The notes beneath the pieces are model-generated. The model was not told the DNA's origin. It did not search any database and worked only from the letters and a program-made list of their open reading frames with translations. 64,000 nt of DNA from Tridacna crocea. Lineage: Eukaryota > Mollusca > Bivalvia > Cardiida > Cardiidae. Numbering within the stretch: the stretch's first letter is position 1; each line of letters begins with the position of its first letter. The DNA is taken from NCBI GenBank assembly GCA_943736015.1, contig OX031058.1, forward strand, positions 23,647,001 to 23,711,000. The letters run 5' to 3'. The position numbers and the translations under genes were made by a program. This document shows, piece after piece, positions 34,025 through 45,110 of the stretch.

Positions 34025-34729
34025 CTCAACAATGCAAAGAATCAGCTTGCTTTGCCAGACAAAAGCATATTCAGATCAGGCAGCACATTCTATGAGTTCA
34101 GTCTTGAACTACACTTTCCCCCCATGTACACTATGATCTGGACCAGTATTCATCGAAAAACCAAAAACTTTGAATATAGTTATACCAACCAAAAATTAAA
34201 AAATTCTATCCCTTTCATTACATCACTCTCACTGAAATAGTTGCAATATAATGAACTGGCAAAAATGTGAAGATGATACTTCATACAATATAACTAAAAA
34301 CATAAGCATTCTTCATCTTGTCTCAAGAGAGTTTGCCCCTGTACACTTTTCTTTATTGCTATATGTTTACCCTTTGCACTTACTGCCTATCTTAGGTTAC
34401 CTTTGCTGATGGGTAAAGATCAGTTCACACAAAACTTGCAGTCTGATCTTGAATCTACACTGTGCTCTACCTTGAATATCTGGCTATACAACCTAGAAGT
34501 TGTAATATTTTTGGTATTTCATTTAAGATAAAAAAGTCAATAGGGTTAATCAAATCAACAGTTAAGGAATTGAACTTTAGTGCAAAACTTCTACAAGTTT
34601 TACTGGCAGTGTGGAACAATATTAGACCCAAAAGAACACATAGGCTTATCTTTGATCTACATAATCAGATATTTAAAATATCCAGGCCAAAACAGCTATA
34701 CAAATGCACGAAATACAGATACAGTCCGA

Positions 34730-36016
34730 TTCGAGCCTTTACCACATAACAATGTTTTAACAATGTTTTAGACTTGCCAAGAAAGCATCTGCAAAACAAG
34801 AGCTTCGCAGAGCGGCGCATATACGCCCGAAGGGGCTTGTCAGTGAAATGAGCAGCATTGACGGATGGGCCATGAATGAAGAGTAGTTATTCTCCATGAT
34901 ATGGGGAAAATATTAAAGGGCAATAACTAAAATAATAAGGGTGGCAAAAGTACAAATTTTGTGATTTGCTCTTATCCACAAGGTGTTCTATCAGTCTTTG
35001 AAGGTCCAAGATCATATCTTTTATATTTTAGAAATTATGGCCCAGACAAAAATTCAAAGTGGAAACTAACAAAGGGCAATAACTCAAAAAGAGGGATGGT
35101 AGAGTTATGGTTCTAGTGCAATACACTTCTCCATAATGTGCTCTATTAGTCTTTGAAGTTTCAAGATGATGGATTTTGAAGTTTGAAAGTTATGATCTTT
35201 ACAAAAATTTAAACTGAAAATTAACAAATGGCAATAAGTAAAAAAATAAAGGTGGCAGAGTTATGATTCATGTGCATTGCACTTCTTCATAATGGGTTCT
35301 ATCAGTGTATGAAGTTCCAAGATAACAGCTTTTACAGTTTGGAAGTTATAGCCTAGACAAAAATTCAAACTGAAAGTTAACAAAGGGCAATAACTCAAAA
35401 AATAAAGGTGGCAATGCACTTCTCCATAAGGGTTCTATCAGTGTATGAAGTTCCAAGTTAATAGCTTTTATAGTTTAAAAGTTATGGCCTGGACAAAAAT
35501 TCAAACTGAAAATTAACAAAGGGCAGTAACTCAAAAAATAAAGGTGGCAGAGTTATGCTTCATGTGCACTGCACTTGTCCATAATGTGTTCTATCAGTGT
35601 ATGTAGTTTCAAGTTGATACCTTGTATAGTATGGAAGTAATGGCCTGGACAAAAATTAAAAGTTGAAAGTTGGTTTTTTTTGGAAATCAAGGGCAGATAA
35701 TTTCAGAACGCAAACAGCGATCCAAATTCTAAGACCCAGGTGCACAACTAGACATCATGGAGATTCATTGTGGCAAGTTTCAAAAAATTACTATGGAAAC
35801 TGTAGGAGGAGTTGCACACACAAGAAATTGCTAACAGATGGACGGACAGACAGACGGATGGGCGGACGACCGGGGGTATAACATAATACAACCCTTCGGG
35901 CGTATAAAAAGATTCATAATGCTAAAATGATAAAATTTTGTTTCTGACAGGCTAGGAAACATGGGAAAAGGAGAAAATGCTGGTAACCAGCATTTTCTCC
36001 TTTTCCCAAAATATTT
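34730..36016 (-). mobile_element. TTAA-229 copy split by a pearl-like element
   Basis: Left piece 34730-34794 (CCTTTACCACATAACAATGT to AAAGCATCTGCAAA), right piece 35912-36016 (TTTGTTTCTGACAGG and a complete core at ~35950-36010). Independent of, but parallel to, the split copy at 27988-29306. Confidence 0.78.
34795..35911 (+). mobile_element. Pearl-like element with ~155 bp core repeats
   Basis: Starts AACAAGAGCTTCGCAGAGCG. Perfect 14 bp inverted pair ATACGCCCGAAGGG (34821-34834) / CCCTTCGGGCGTAT (35892-35905). Units anchored on GGGCAATAACT begin near 34918, 35074, 35229, 35385 and 35521 (spacing 155-156, last 136). A short GGACAGAC tract (35835-35870) follows. Its sequence is unrelated to the 31.1 kb element, but the plan and period are the same. 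Confidence 0.82.
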
Positions 36017-36249
36017 TTCAACCCTTTCCCAAACAAGCCCTTGTTTTTATGTGTCTTCAGTACAAGTCTTTTGAAAACACTGTGGGAAAGAAAAGGAGAA
36101 ATTGCTCGTCATGAGCAATTTCTCCTTTTCCAACAGTGTTTTCTACCCATTTGGAGAACTTTCTGTCATTTTTATCAAATTTAAAATTGTCGTCTACAAA
36201 CTCTTTCAGTTTCGAAGAGTCTAGAATTTGTCAACTGGGAAAGGATTAA
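36017..36249 (+). mobile_element. TTAA-229 element, CTCG-core subfamily
   Basis: TTCAACCCTTTCCCAAACAA and GCCCTTGTTTTTATGTGTC at the left. The core top is AAATTGCTCGTCATGAGCAA in place of AAAATGCTGGTAACCAGC. Right arm TCGTCTACAAACTCTTTCAG. Confidence 0.88.
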
Positions 36250-36340
36250 TGTCCAATTTCCCAAGGTTGTAAAAACTCTGAATATCATGGCAAAGGGTTA
36301 ACTTACTAGGTAATTAGCCCTTGCACCCTTTGACAAAGCT

Positions 36341-36569
36341 TTAACCCTTTACCCTATAAGGCATTTCTATGGTATCTCTAACTGACCCTAAATAACAGCA
36401 AGGATGAAGCCGCTTCTTATGTGTATATGACACCTTTTGATAGTGTAGAAAACATTTTGGCAAAAGGTGAAATTGCTCGTCACGAGCAATTTAACCTTTT
36501 GCAACAATGTTTTCCGAAGGCTCCTACAAGCAATGCGTAGAAATGAGCATCTATGGAGTAAAGGGTTAA
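36341..36569. mobile_element. TTAA element, third core/tip variant
   Basis: 229 bp, TTAACCCTTTACCCTATAAG to TGGAGTAAAGGGTTAA. Core AATTGCTCGTCACGAGCAAT on a stem AAAAGGTG/AACCTTTT. Arms outside the core differ from the main family, but total length and ends are the same. Confidence 0.85.
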
Positions 36570-36599
36570 CAATTCTGTGTTGGGTTTAACATGTGTAGA

Positions 36600-36970
36600 C
36601 TATACAATAAAACTGCTGAAAATATATGGATGAGCAGAAATTGCTAGTAGCAAACATTATTTTTCTTTTTCTACAATGTTTTCTAAGCCATTAGAGAACT
36701 TTTGTACATTTGACCCAACATGGATTTGTCATCTGCAGATGCTTTCATTCTGGAAGAGCATAATCCTTTATATAGGAAATGGTTGACTCTACAAAACAAG
36801 ATTTTTAAACTGGTTCAAATTGTTTGCACACTAAAATAAATATATTTCATAAACTAGATTTCTCTTGGGAACTGTATAGTAGAAAACACTGCAAGAAAAT
36901 GAGAAAATGCTGGTTACTATCATTTTCTTCTTTTCCCACAATTTAAAAAGCCTTCTTCCTTCAGGTTCTT
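36600..36970. mobile_element. Two adjoining TTAA-229 remnants
   Basis: 36600-36790: GCAGAAATTGCTAGTAGCAA core and TCATCTGCAGATGCTTTC. 36783-36970: TGACTCTACAAAACAAG start, core GCTGGTTACTATCATTTTC, minus orientation. Confidence 0.55.
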
Positions 36971-37197
36971 AACTCTTTACCACACAATCATTATTTTTGA
37001 CGACTCTGAGAAAGAAGCCTGTTGAAGACAGTGTGGGAAAGGGAGAAAATGCTGAGGACCAGCATTTTCTCCTTTTCCCACAATGTTTTCTACCCATCTA
37101 AAATCAAATTTAAATTCTTTAATCACATTTATTTTGTAGCCTGCAAATACTTTTAATGTGGACCAGTCTAAAATTTTGTAGTGTGTTAAAGAGTTAA
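36969..37197 (+). mobile_element. TTAA-229 foldback element
   Basis: 229 bp; core GCTGAGGACCAGC. Abuts the preceding remnant at its TTAA. Confidence 0.9.
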
Positions 37198-37313
37198 AAC
37201 TTGGGATCCCGTGGTAAAGGGTTAAGGATTAATGTAGAAATCAGTTGTAGGAGCATATCTTTCAATTTGCCAAAACATTTTAAAATGTTCTCCAATATTA
37301 CATGCTAATTGAA

Positions 37314-37542
37314 TTAACCCACTACCACACAATCCCTACTTTTGACGCCGGTGAGAAAGAAGCCTTTTGAAAACACTGTAGGAAAAGGAGAAAATGCTGG
37401 TAACCAGCATTTTCTCCTTTTCCCACAGTGTTTTCTACCCTTCCCAGAACAAATTTCAATTTTTCAGGCCCCTTTATTTTGTCGCCTGCAAATGCTTTCA
37501 ATTTGAACCAGTCTAAAATTTTGTCGTGTGGTAAAGAGTTAA
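37314..37542 (+). mobile_element. TTAA-229 foldback element
   Basis: 229 bp; nearly perfect core with the CACTGT/ACAGTG stem variant; ends TGTGTGGTAAAGAGTTAA. Confidence 0.92.
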
Positions 37543-37630
37543 TTATCCATATGGTATTCAACTGTTATCTGTGGCAAATTCCTTTCAAGAGGTAATTGAA
37601 AGAAAGGCAATGAAAGTGGCTGTAGATACA

Positions 37631-37863
37631 TTAACTCTGTGTAAACCAAACAACAAAATTCCAGACAGGTCCAAATCGAAAGCATTTGCAGGTGACAAAA
37701 TAAAAGTGACTGAAAATTTGAAACTTGTTTTGTGAAGAGTAGAAAACATTGAGGGAAAAGAAGAAAATGCTGGTTACCAGCATTTTCTCCTTTTCCCACA
37801 ATGTTTTCTAAAGGCTTCTTTCTCAGGATCATCAAAAGTAGGGATTGTGTGGTAATGGGTTAA
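37631..37863 (-). mobile_element. TTAA-229 foldback element
   Basis: TTAACTCTGTGTAAACCAAA (small insertion in the tip) to TGTGTGGTAATGGGTTAA. Inverted relative to the copy 90 bp before it. Confidence 0.88.
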
Positions 37864-38050
37864 GATGAGCAGGGCAAATCTACTTTCCAACTGATTACCT
37901 ACCAAAAAATAATCTAAACCTGACATTTTCACATACAAAGATTTGGAACCAAATTCTTGAATTTTCCAAGACTGTTTTGGCAAGAATACTACACCAAATT
38001 CAAAGGCAGCATAGATTCATAGATTCATTGATTACTGTTTTACATCACTT

Positions 38051-38252
38051 TTAACCCTTATCCTGCTAAATAATTAGCATGAAATTTTCAATTCGATGGT
38101 AAAAACTCAAATATTGTTCTTTCAAAGTTATGTTCCAGATACCTTACCGGACATTGTAGATCCAAGATCAGACTGCACATTCTGTGCATTCTGATCTTGA
38201 TCTACAAAGTCCGCAAAGATCAGCCTGACGCAATAAAAAGCCAAAGGGTTAA
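38051..38252. mobile_element. TTAA-202, second TTAA-ended foldback family
   Basis: 202 bp from TTAACCCTTATCCTGCTAAA to GCCAAAGGGTTAA. A different internal palindrome: GATCAGACTGCACATTCTG against TGTGCATTCTGATC. It shares only the TTAACCCTT(T) tip with TTAA-229. Remnants of its centre are scattered in the window. Confidence 0.75.
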
Positions 38253-38458
38253 TATTATTTCATATATATAAAGACAAAGAATCACTAGTTCATTTATGTC
38301 TCTTGTTTCTGTGGTACTAAGCTAGAGTTCTACAGAAGGACACAAATGCCAAAACATCAGCTCCTCAAGTGACGATCATACTAATGCTACACGGCTTTGA
38401 ATAGTATGCCTCCACTACTAACCATAGTTATAATAGACCCAGAATCTAATCTTGATCT

Positions 38459-38691
38459 TTAACCTATTCCCACACAATCCCTACTTTTGACGCCCCTGAG
38501 AAAGAAGCCTTCTGAAAACACTGTGGGAAAATGAGAAAATGCTGGTAACCAGCATTTTCTCCTTTTCCCACAGTGTTTTCTCTACCCTTCCCAGAACAAA
38601 TTTCAATTTTTCAGTCACCTTTATTTCATTGTCTGCAATATTGCTTTCGACTTGGACCAGTCTAAATTTTTCTCATGTGGTAATGAGTTAA
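38459..38691 (+). mobile_element. TTAA-229 foldback element
   Basis: TTAACCTATTCCCACACAAT to ATGTGGTAATGAGTTAA; core with one mismatch and a duplicated CT after it. Confidence 0.9.
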
Positions 38692-39347
38692 AACTCTACA
38701 AAAGCTCTTCAATTTGCAGAGATTAAGGGTGCACAATAGGAATTTCTTTGCTGAAAAATTGCCATTGCATAGAAACATTCAGACTAATTATATAGATAAC
38801 AATAGAAACTCTTGATTTTGCATCAACTATTGCTGTCTTTCTTTGCAATATTGTGATGGAAAATATTATTCCAACAGAAAAATATCAAATGTCATTTAAA
38901 ACTAATAGGTTCTTCTTTTTTCTATCCTTTGTCCTCCCCCTGCCATGTTACTTCAAACTATGGACATCTAAATGTTTTACAGGAAATAATTTAAACTATG
39001 TAACAACACAGATATTATTGCAATTAAGCAGTTTGAAATTCACAGTTCATCCCCACTCAAGAACATGTTCATTATCATCAAGCCACTGCCATAATGCCAT
39101 AGACAGTTTTTGGAAGTTTTGCCACAATTGCATTTCCAGAAAAAAAAAAGTATTTTTGATGACTAAAATATAAACACACTAAAGGACTGGATTAGTATAT
39201 AGAAAAAATAAAATTGAAACTTATAGAAGGGAACATTACACCAAAATGTACATTCAACACTTCCATCAAAGCCCAGTGGTGCTGCTAAACACTCCCAAAC
39301 AGTAGCACTTACTGGCACATGCAAGAGATTTCACACTTTCTCTTTTC

Positions 39348-39573
39348 AACTACTCTTTACCACACAATCCTATCTTTTAAAGAACTTGAAAGAAGGAGCC
39401 TTTTGAAATCATTGTAGGAAAAGGAGAAAATGCTGGTAACCAGCATTTTCTCCTTTTCCCACAATGTTTTCAACATTTCTCAAAACAGTTTTCAATTTTT
39501 GAGCCATATTTGTTGTCTGCAAATGCTTATAATCTGGACTAGTCCACAATTTTGTTGTTTGGTAAAGAGTTAA
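39348..39573 (+). mobile_element. TTAA-229 foldback element
   Basis: Left target degraded (CAACTACTCTTTACC); core intact; ends GTTTGGTAAAGAGTTAA. Confidence 0.85.
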
Positions 39574-40026
39574 AGGATAACCATCAAAATAATTACTCAA
39601 CAAAACACAGCATTGAATAGGAATGAAAGCAGACAAAAAATTTCTTTGAGCCTGATTGAAGTTTGGTCATAATAATAGACATATAGAATTAGACTTCCCT
39701 TTCCAACAAATTTGTTCATGTTAGTGATTCCTGTCATCTATAACAGCAAGCATTGTAGTTTTCTTGCTAACAAACTGGGCTAGTTATCCAGGGGTAAGGA
39801 GACTGAATCCAAGCTTACCAATTTCTAAAAGTGAAGATAGTCATTGCAACAGGATCTCCTTTCTCTCAATGTTGAACTTTGTTTAAAAAATGTTAATGTG
39901 GGAAAGTAGCCATTGGTTTGAAACAACCAAGAATTTGTAGACAGACCTGTGCACAAGTTTTTCATGAAATAATGATCACAATGCTGAACTACCACATGTT
40001 TGCTGATTGACTGACTGATTTATACT

Positions 40027-40255
40027 TTAACCCTTTCCCAAACAAGCCCTAGTTTTTACGTGTCTGCAATACAAGTCTTTTAAAAAACACTGTGGGAAAA
40101 GGAGAAATTGCTCGTAATGAGCAATTTCTCCTTTTCCCACAGTATTTTCTGCCCCTTCGGATAATTTTCTGCCATTGTTATGAAAGTTAAAATTGTCGTC
40201 TGCAAACTCTTTCAGTTTGGAAGAGTCTAAAATTTGTCGTTTGGGAAAGGGTTAA
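40027..40255 (+). mobile_element. TTAA-229 element, CTCG-core subfamily
   Basis: 229 bp with perfect mirror tips; core AAATTGCTCGTAATGAGCAA; right arm TTTGGAAGAGTCTAAAATTT. Confidence 0.92.
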
Positions 40256-40367
40256 GCCAAATTCATACAACAGCACAGCTCAGTTCTTTTTGGGTGTTTC
40301 CCAGGCACCAGAGAAGGCTCTAGACTTTCTTACCTAATGGAACTCTCACACAAAAAAAACCTGTACC

Positions 40368-40576
40368 TTAACCTTTTTCCACACAATCCCAACGTTTAAC
40401 AAACCTATGAAAGTGTGAACAGGAGAAATTGCTGGTTATCAGCATTTTCTCTTTGTGCTATAATGTTTTCTATCCTTCCAATCAAAAATTTCAATTTTCA
40501 ACCACATTTATTTTGTCACCTGCAAATGCTTTCAATTTGGACTGGTCTAAAAATTTGTTGTTTGGTAAAGAGTTGA
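40368..40576 (+). mobile_element. TTAA-229 copy with reduced core
   Basis: TTAACCTTTTTCCACACAAT; the left core arm has lost GAAAACATTGTGG (reads GTGTGAACAGGAG); right end TTTGGTAAAGAGTTGA. Confidence 0.78.
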
Positions 40577-40930
40577 GTGAAATCTGAGCCTAAGACCTAC
40601 AACATATAAATGTTAACCATTTAGGAAAAGGACCCTGACTGTGCTTTCTACAAACCACAAAAATAATGAGGTAAAGGGATTATATTCATTAAGGAAGTTG
40701 CACTTTGAAAATCTCTTATCACTAACTGCAATAACAGCTGAGCCATTGTCTTTGATATAATACTGAACCCCTTTGGCACCTTTCACTACTTTTGTTTATC
40801 TTTGCTGACAAAGTAGATCAAGATCAGCCTGGATAGTCTGCAAAGTCTAATCTTTGATCTACAGTCTGGACTCTGCACTAATTATGGTTTTTAATTAGAC
40901 AAAAAAAGAGAAATGGATATGTGCTGCACT

Positions 40931-41196
40931 TTATCCCATTCCTAAACAATCCCCGAGTTTCACGACCCTGAAAAAGAAGGCTTTTGAAAACAATGTGACC
41001 TTGAAAAAGAAGGCTTTGATAAACAATGTGGGAAATGGAGAAAATGCTGAAACCAGCATTTTCTCCTCTTCCCACATTGTTTCTAACACCCCCCCCCCAT
41101 AGAAAAAAATCAATTTCTGAATCATTATGATTTTGTCTTTTGCAAAAGCTTTCAATTTGGACCAGTCTAAAATTTCGTTGTTTGGTAAGGAGCTAA
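40931..41196 (+). mobile_element. TTAA-229 copy with duplication in the left arm
   Basis: CTTGAAAAAGAAGGCTTT-GA..AACAATGTG occurs twice (about 40967-41030); a C9 run follows the core; ends GTTTGGTAAGGAGCTAA. Confidence 0.82.
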
Positions 41197-41410
41197 CCCT
41201 TTACTACACAATGAAATTTTAGACCAGTCCAAATCGAAAATATTTGCAGATGACAGTTTCAGTTGGCTCATATCAAATGTTTTTTTTCTTTGATAGGGTA
41301 GAAAACATTGTGGGAAAAGGAGAAAATGCTGGTAACCTTTTCCCACAATGTTTTCAAAAGCTTTCTCTTTCAGGGGCATTTCAAGTTGTCACTGTGTAGT
41401 AAAGGTTTAA
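41193..41410 (-). mobile_element. TTAA-229 copy sharing its target with the previous one
   Basis: Begins at the CTAA that ends its neighbour. The core has lost its top: GCTGGTAACC runs straight into TTTTCCCACA. Confidence 0.8.
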
Positions 41411-41595
41411 AAGTCAAACTATCATTGTTTTTCGCATATTAATCCCAGCAGTAATAAAGTATAGTACTTATTGGTAACTATTCACAAATGTTTAATCAAT
41501 TTTATTCCTACATAGGGTTACTTGCCAAAGTATTTGCAAAAATATTTACCTTTTACCCAAATTAAATATTTTGTGTAAGAAAGAAGGCTTTACCA

Positions 41596-42230
41596 AACAA
41601 GAGAGCCATGATGACTCTGTGTCGCTGAAATAGCTAATAAGTAAAAAACATGCTCGCCAAACATGTGAATTCTTGGCCAATTGGTTTCGAAGTAGAGGAC
41701 ATACAATAGTTTTCAATATTTAGGCTAGGTCACTTAGACCCATGGGCTGTTACATGTGTATTTGAATATCTATTTACAGGTCCATATGATACAATTTGGT
41801 AGCCCTAGGTCTTAACCCATTACCACACAATCCCTACTTTTGATGCCCCTGAGAAAGAAGCCTTCTGAAAACAAAATGGGAACAGGAGAAAATGCTGGTA
41901 ACCAGCACTTTCTCCTTTTCCCATTGTGTTTTCTACCCTGCCCAGATAAAATTTCTATTTTTCAGTCACCTTAATTTTGTCGTCTGCAAATGCTTTCAAT
42001 TTGGACCAGTCTAAAATTTTCTCGTGTGGTAAAGAGTTAAGGTTAGAAACAAGAAAATTTCTACAGTTTTCACTTTTCATCTTGTAAGCTGATGTAAAAC
42101 TGGCAACCCCTAGGGCAGGGCCAAACTTATCCAAAGGGCTATTAATTTTGGCCTTCTTAATGGAAGCCCGCTAGAGAAAGCTATGTGCAAAATTTTGTAG
42201 CCCTAGCCCTAATATGACTAGCTAAAAGTA
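41596..42230 (+). mobile_element. Degenerate pearl-like element containing a TTAA-229 insertion
   Basis: Starts AACAAGAGAGCCATGATGAC. AATTTGGTAGCCCTAGGTC and later units match the element at 28127. The copy at 41812-42040 interrupts it. The 3' end is not recognisable. Confidence 0.6.
41812..42040 (+). mobile_element. TTAA-229 inside a pearl-like element
   Basis: 229 bp. Host text reads CCCTAGGTC-TTAA...TTAA-GGTTAG; the uninterrupted paralogue (about 28928-28945) reads CCCTAGGCCTTATGGTT. This gives a direct empty-site comparison and shows TTAA as the target. Confidence 0.92.
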
Positions 42231-42389
42231 GATTTTATATTTTCTCTTTGTATGAGGGTAACAAGTCTAAAATTAACAGAATTCCCTCCTTTTCTCACAA
42301 ATCAGTGTTCCCACTCACACAAATTGTGGTGTAAATCACATCATAGAATTTGGACAAGTATGAAATTTTGTCCTTTGGTAAAGAGTTAA
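42225..42389 (+). mobile_element. TTAA-229 right-half remnant
   Basis: CCTCCTTTTCTCACAAATCA, then CTTTGGTAAAGAGTTAA shared with the next copy. Confidence 0.5.
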
Positions 42390-42642
42390 CCCATTACCAT
42401 ACAATCCCTACTTTTGACACCCCTGAGAAAAAAGCCTTTAGAAAACATTGTGGGAAAAGGAGAAAATAGAAAACATTGTGGAAAAAGGAGAAAATGCTGC
42501 TTACCTGCATTTTTTCCTTTTCCCACAATGTTTTCTACCCTTCACAAAACAAATTTCAATTTTTCAGTCACTTTTATTTTGTCGTCTGCAAATGCTTTCG
42601 ATTTGGACAATTCTAAAATTTTGTTGTTTGGTAATGAGTTGA
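42386..42642 (+). mobile_element. TTAA-229 with duplicated left core arm
   Basis: AGAAAACATTGTGGGAAAAG and its GAGAAAAT end occur twice in a row before a single right arm; ends GTTTGGTAATGAGTTGA. Confidence 0.87.
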
Positions 42643-43434
42643 AATCATCAAAAGAGACCACACTGCCTGTGTTCATTTCATCAGCTGGGTTGTATAATAT
42701 TCAAGACAATCAACACATACGAAACTTCATTGTAATGCCAAATCAAAATGATATGAGCTCTTGAAGCACCTTTCTCACCTACATTTGCTTTTGAAGCCAG
42801 TGTAGATCAAAATCAGACTTCACAAAATGTGCAATCAGATCTTTGATGTAGACTGTCCACTCTGCTGGGACATTCTTGAGAATAGCATCTTTGATACCTT
42901 GATATAGCTATCTTCAAACTCTTTTTTCTAAACTGGAATTGTTAATTGGATGGGTTTATTTGGTGCCAGGCAAAAAAATAATCTTCAGGTAAATTGAACA
43001 TTTCCAACTAATTATGAAGAACATTAAACCTACTGCACGCAACAAGAGTATAAACTTATCAGTGTGTTGTTTTGTAGTAAATACATATCGACAATTCATT
43101 CTACCAGATACTCTTGACAGATTTTGACGAGTTTGCCAACTTTTGAGAAAATACAGAACATAATTCAGCAGGAACTAATCACCATCATAAATTCAGAAGA
43201 AATAATGAACATTATCATTAATTCAAAATTAGCGTGCAAAGCACACTTAATATTGTTTATGTGGACTCTGCAGATCCAGATCAGACTGCAGGAATGTCCA
43301 TCATGATCCTCACTGTCATCTTTTCTGGCCTCAACAGATTTGCAAAATAAAACCAATAAGATTTGTTTTCCCATCATCATAAAATTGACATAGCTTCTTA
43401 TAGAACAACTCCATGCCTTAATGATCCTGTGCAA

Positions 43435-43575
43435 ATAGCTCTTCCAAACAATATGAGAAAAGGTTAAAATGCATTTCTTCCTTTTGCTATAAGAAATAAG
43501 ATATATGCAATTATTTGAGATGCATTTAATTTGTCATCTGCAAATGCTTGCATGTTGGACAAGTCAATTGTCTTA
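43435..43575 (+). mobile_element. TTAA-229 remnant
   Basis: AACAATATGAGAAAAGG, TTCCTTTTGCTATAAG and TTGTCATCTGCAAATGCTTG in family order. Confidence 0.45.
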
Positions 43576-43590
43576 TATCAAACAATAATC

Positions 43591-43823
43591 TTCACCCTTT
43601 ACCATACAAGAAAAATTTAGACTTGTCCAAATTGAAAGCATTTGCAGACGACAATTTAATTTTGGCTCATATGATTGAATTATTCTTTGACAGGTTAGAA
43701 AAAAAACACTGTGGAAAAACGTAAAAATGCTGGTTACCAGCATTTTCTCCTTTTCCCACAATGTTTTCAAAAGGCTTCTTTCTAAGGGTCATTAAAAGTC
43801 GGGATGGTGTGGTAAAGAGTGAA
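43591..43823 (-). mobile_element. TTAA-229 foldback element
   Basis: TTCACCCTTTACCATACAAG to TGTGTGGTAAAGAGTGAA; left core arm with an AAAAA insertion and CGTAAAAATG. Confidence 0.85.
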
Positions 43824-43861
43824 AGATGTGCCTCTTAACTCTAAGTGAAAAGCAAAAAACA

Positions 43862-43938
43862 AATTTCCCCTGGTGGGACTCAAATCCATCACATTCAAAA
43901 CTGCAGTTGGTGGCTCTACCAACTGAGCTATGAAGCCA
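43862..43938 (-). repeat. Degenerate tRNA-like unit
   Basis: On the minus strand, TAGCTCAGTTGGTAGAGC is a perfect D-arm (GCTC/GAGC) with A box, and GGATTTGAGTCCC is B-box-like. Anticodon and acceptor stems do not form, so this is a tRNA-derived repeat or relic. Confidence 0.55.
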
Positions 43939-44084
43939 ATGAATAAACATCTGGGTGAAAATAATGTATTTACTCTTATCATGCTATAATGGCTATACCC
44001 TTACCAACAGAATAGGAAATTCTGCAGTTTAAATAAAATAAATGAGCCGTTGACCCTAACACCCGCCCCTGAGTAAAACCATCT

Positions 44085-44340
44085 ATGATTAGTAAAGAGA
44101 TCCTAGTTACGATATAAAAACAAAATTTTGATGAGTTTCAGAAATCTACTTTTTCACCAACAAAACAATTTAGGACCTGTTAGAGATATCATCAAGACAA
44201 CATCCTAACCATGTTTCGTGAGTATCAGACTGAAAATATTGCTTCTAGAATGCATATAAAGTTTTTGTAAGATTTGTTCAAGTGATCCACTTTTTTACCA
44301 AACATGATCATGACCAACATTTTTCCATATTTCCCCACAA
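44085..44340 (+). mobile_element. Internal fragment of a pearl/Helitron-like element
   Basis: GAGATCCTAGTTACGATATA, GAGTATCAGACTGAAAATAT and similar phrases match the degenerate element at 4085-4740; both ends are missing. Confidence 0.5.
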
Positions 44341-44455
44341 CATTCCCTCCAAAAAAAAAAATCTCAGCACCTAAAACACATTTGATTTGTTGTCTGGAAA
44401 TGCTTTTGAAATGGTCTAAATATTTGTCATTTGATAAAGAGTAAAACTGGAAAGC
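44341..44455 (+). mobile_element. TTAA-229 right-arm remnant
   Basis: TTGATTTGTTGTCTGGAAAT and CATTTGATAAAGAGTAAAAC. Confidence 0.45.
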
Positions 44456-44628
44456 TGAGAGAAATTGACATTACATAAAGCAAGGCAGATATTCCATTCA
44501 ATAGATACTTTCTCTTATGTTTCTGAACCTTTCATCATGATGAAGCCCTTTTTGCATTTCATGGTATAAACACATCTTTACACTTTATCAAATATTCCCA
44601 TGTATAAATGACCCTGGCAAACACAATG

Positions 44629-44857
44629 TTAAACCCTTTCCCAAACAAGCCCTGGTTTTTACGTGTCTGCAGTAAAAGTCTTTTGAAAACACTGTGGGAA
44701 AAGGAGAAATTGCTCATAACGAGCAATTTCTCCTTTTCTCACAGTGTTTTCAACCCTTTTTGAGAACTTTCTGGCATATTCTCCAAATCTAAAATTGTCG
44801 TCTGCAAACTCTTTTGGTTTGGAAGAGTCCAAAATTTGTCGTTTGGGAAAGGGTTAA
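44629..44857 (+). mobile_element. TTAA-229 element, CTCG-core subfamily
   Basis: 229 bp; TTAAACCCTTTCCCAAACAA; core GCTCATAACGAGC; right tip GTTTGGGAAAGGGTTAA. Confidence 0.9.
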
Positions 44858-45037
44858 AAACTAATTAGTGGGAAAAGGCCGGTACTAGTATTTTGTTTTC
44901 TTCCAGGAATTTTTTTTTTAATCTTTCAAAAGACAAAACCTATCATATGGGTGACATAAAATTTGTTGTCTGCAAATGCTTACAGTTTGTACAAGTCTTG
45001 GGTTTTATAGTGTCTTAAAGAGTTACAAAATCTTCTT

Positions 45038-45105
45038 ACATGAGCAATGCTCTGACAAAAGGGAGCTTAATGCATCTTCTGTCATCCATGGTACTTTCAT
45101 TCACA
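45038..45105. mobile_element. GCTCTG MITE, left-end fragment
   Basis: ATGAGCAATGCTCTGACAAA followed by GGGAGCTTAATGCATC, as in the copy at 7505. Confidence 0.55.
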
Positions 45106-45110
45106 CAAAC

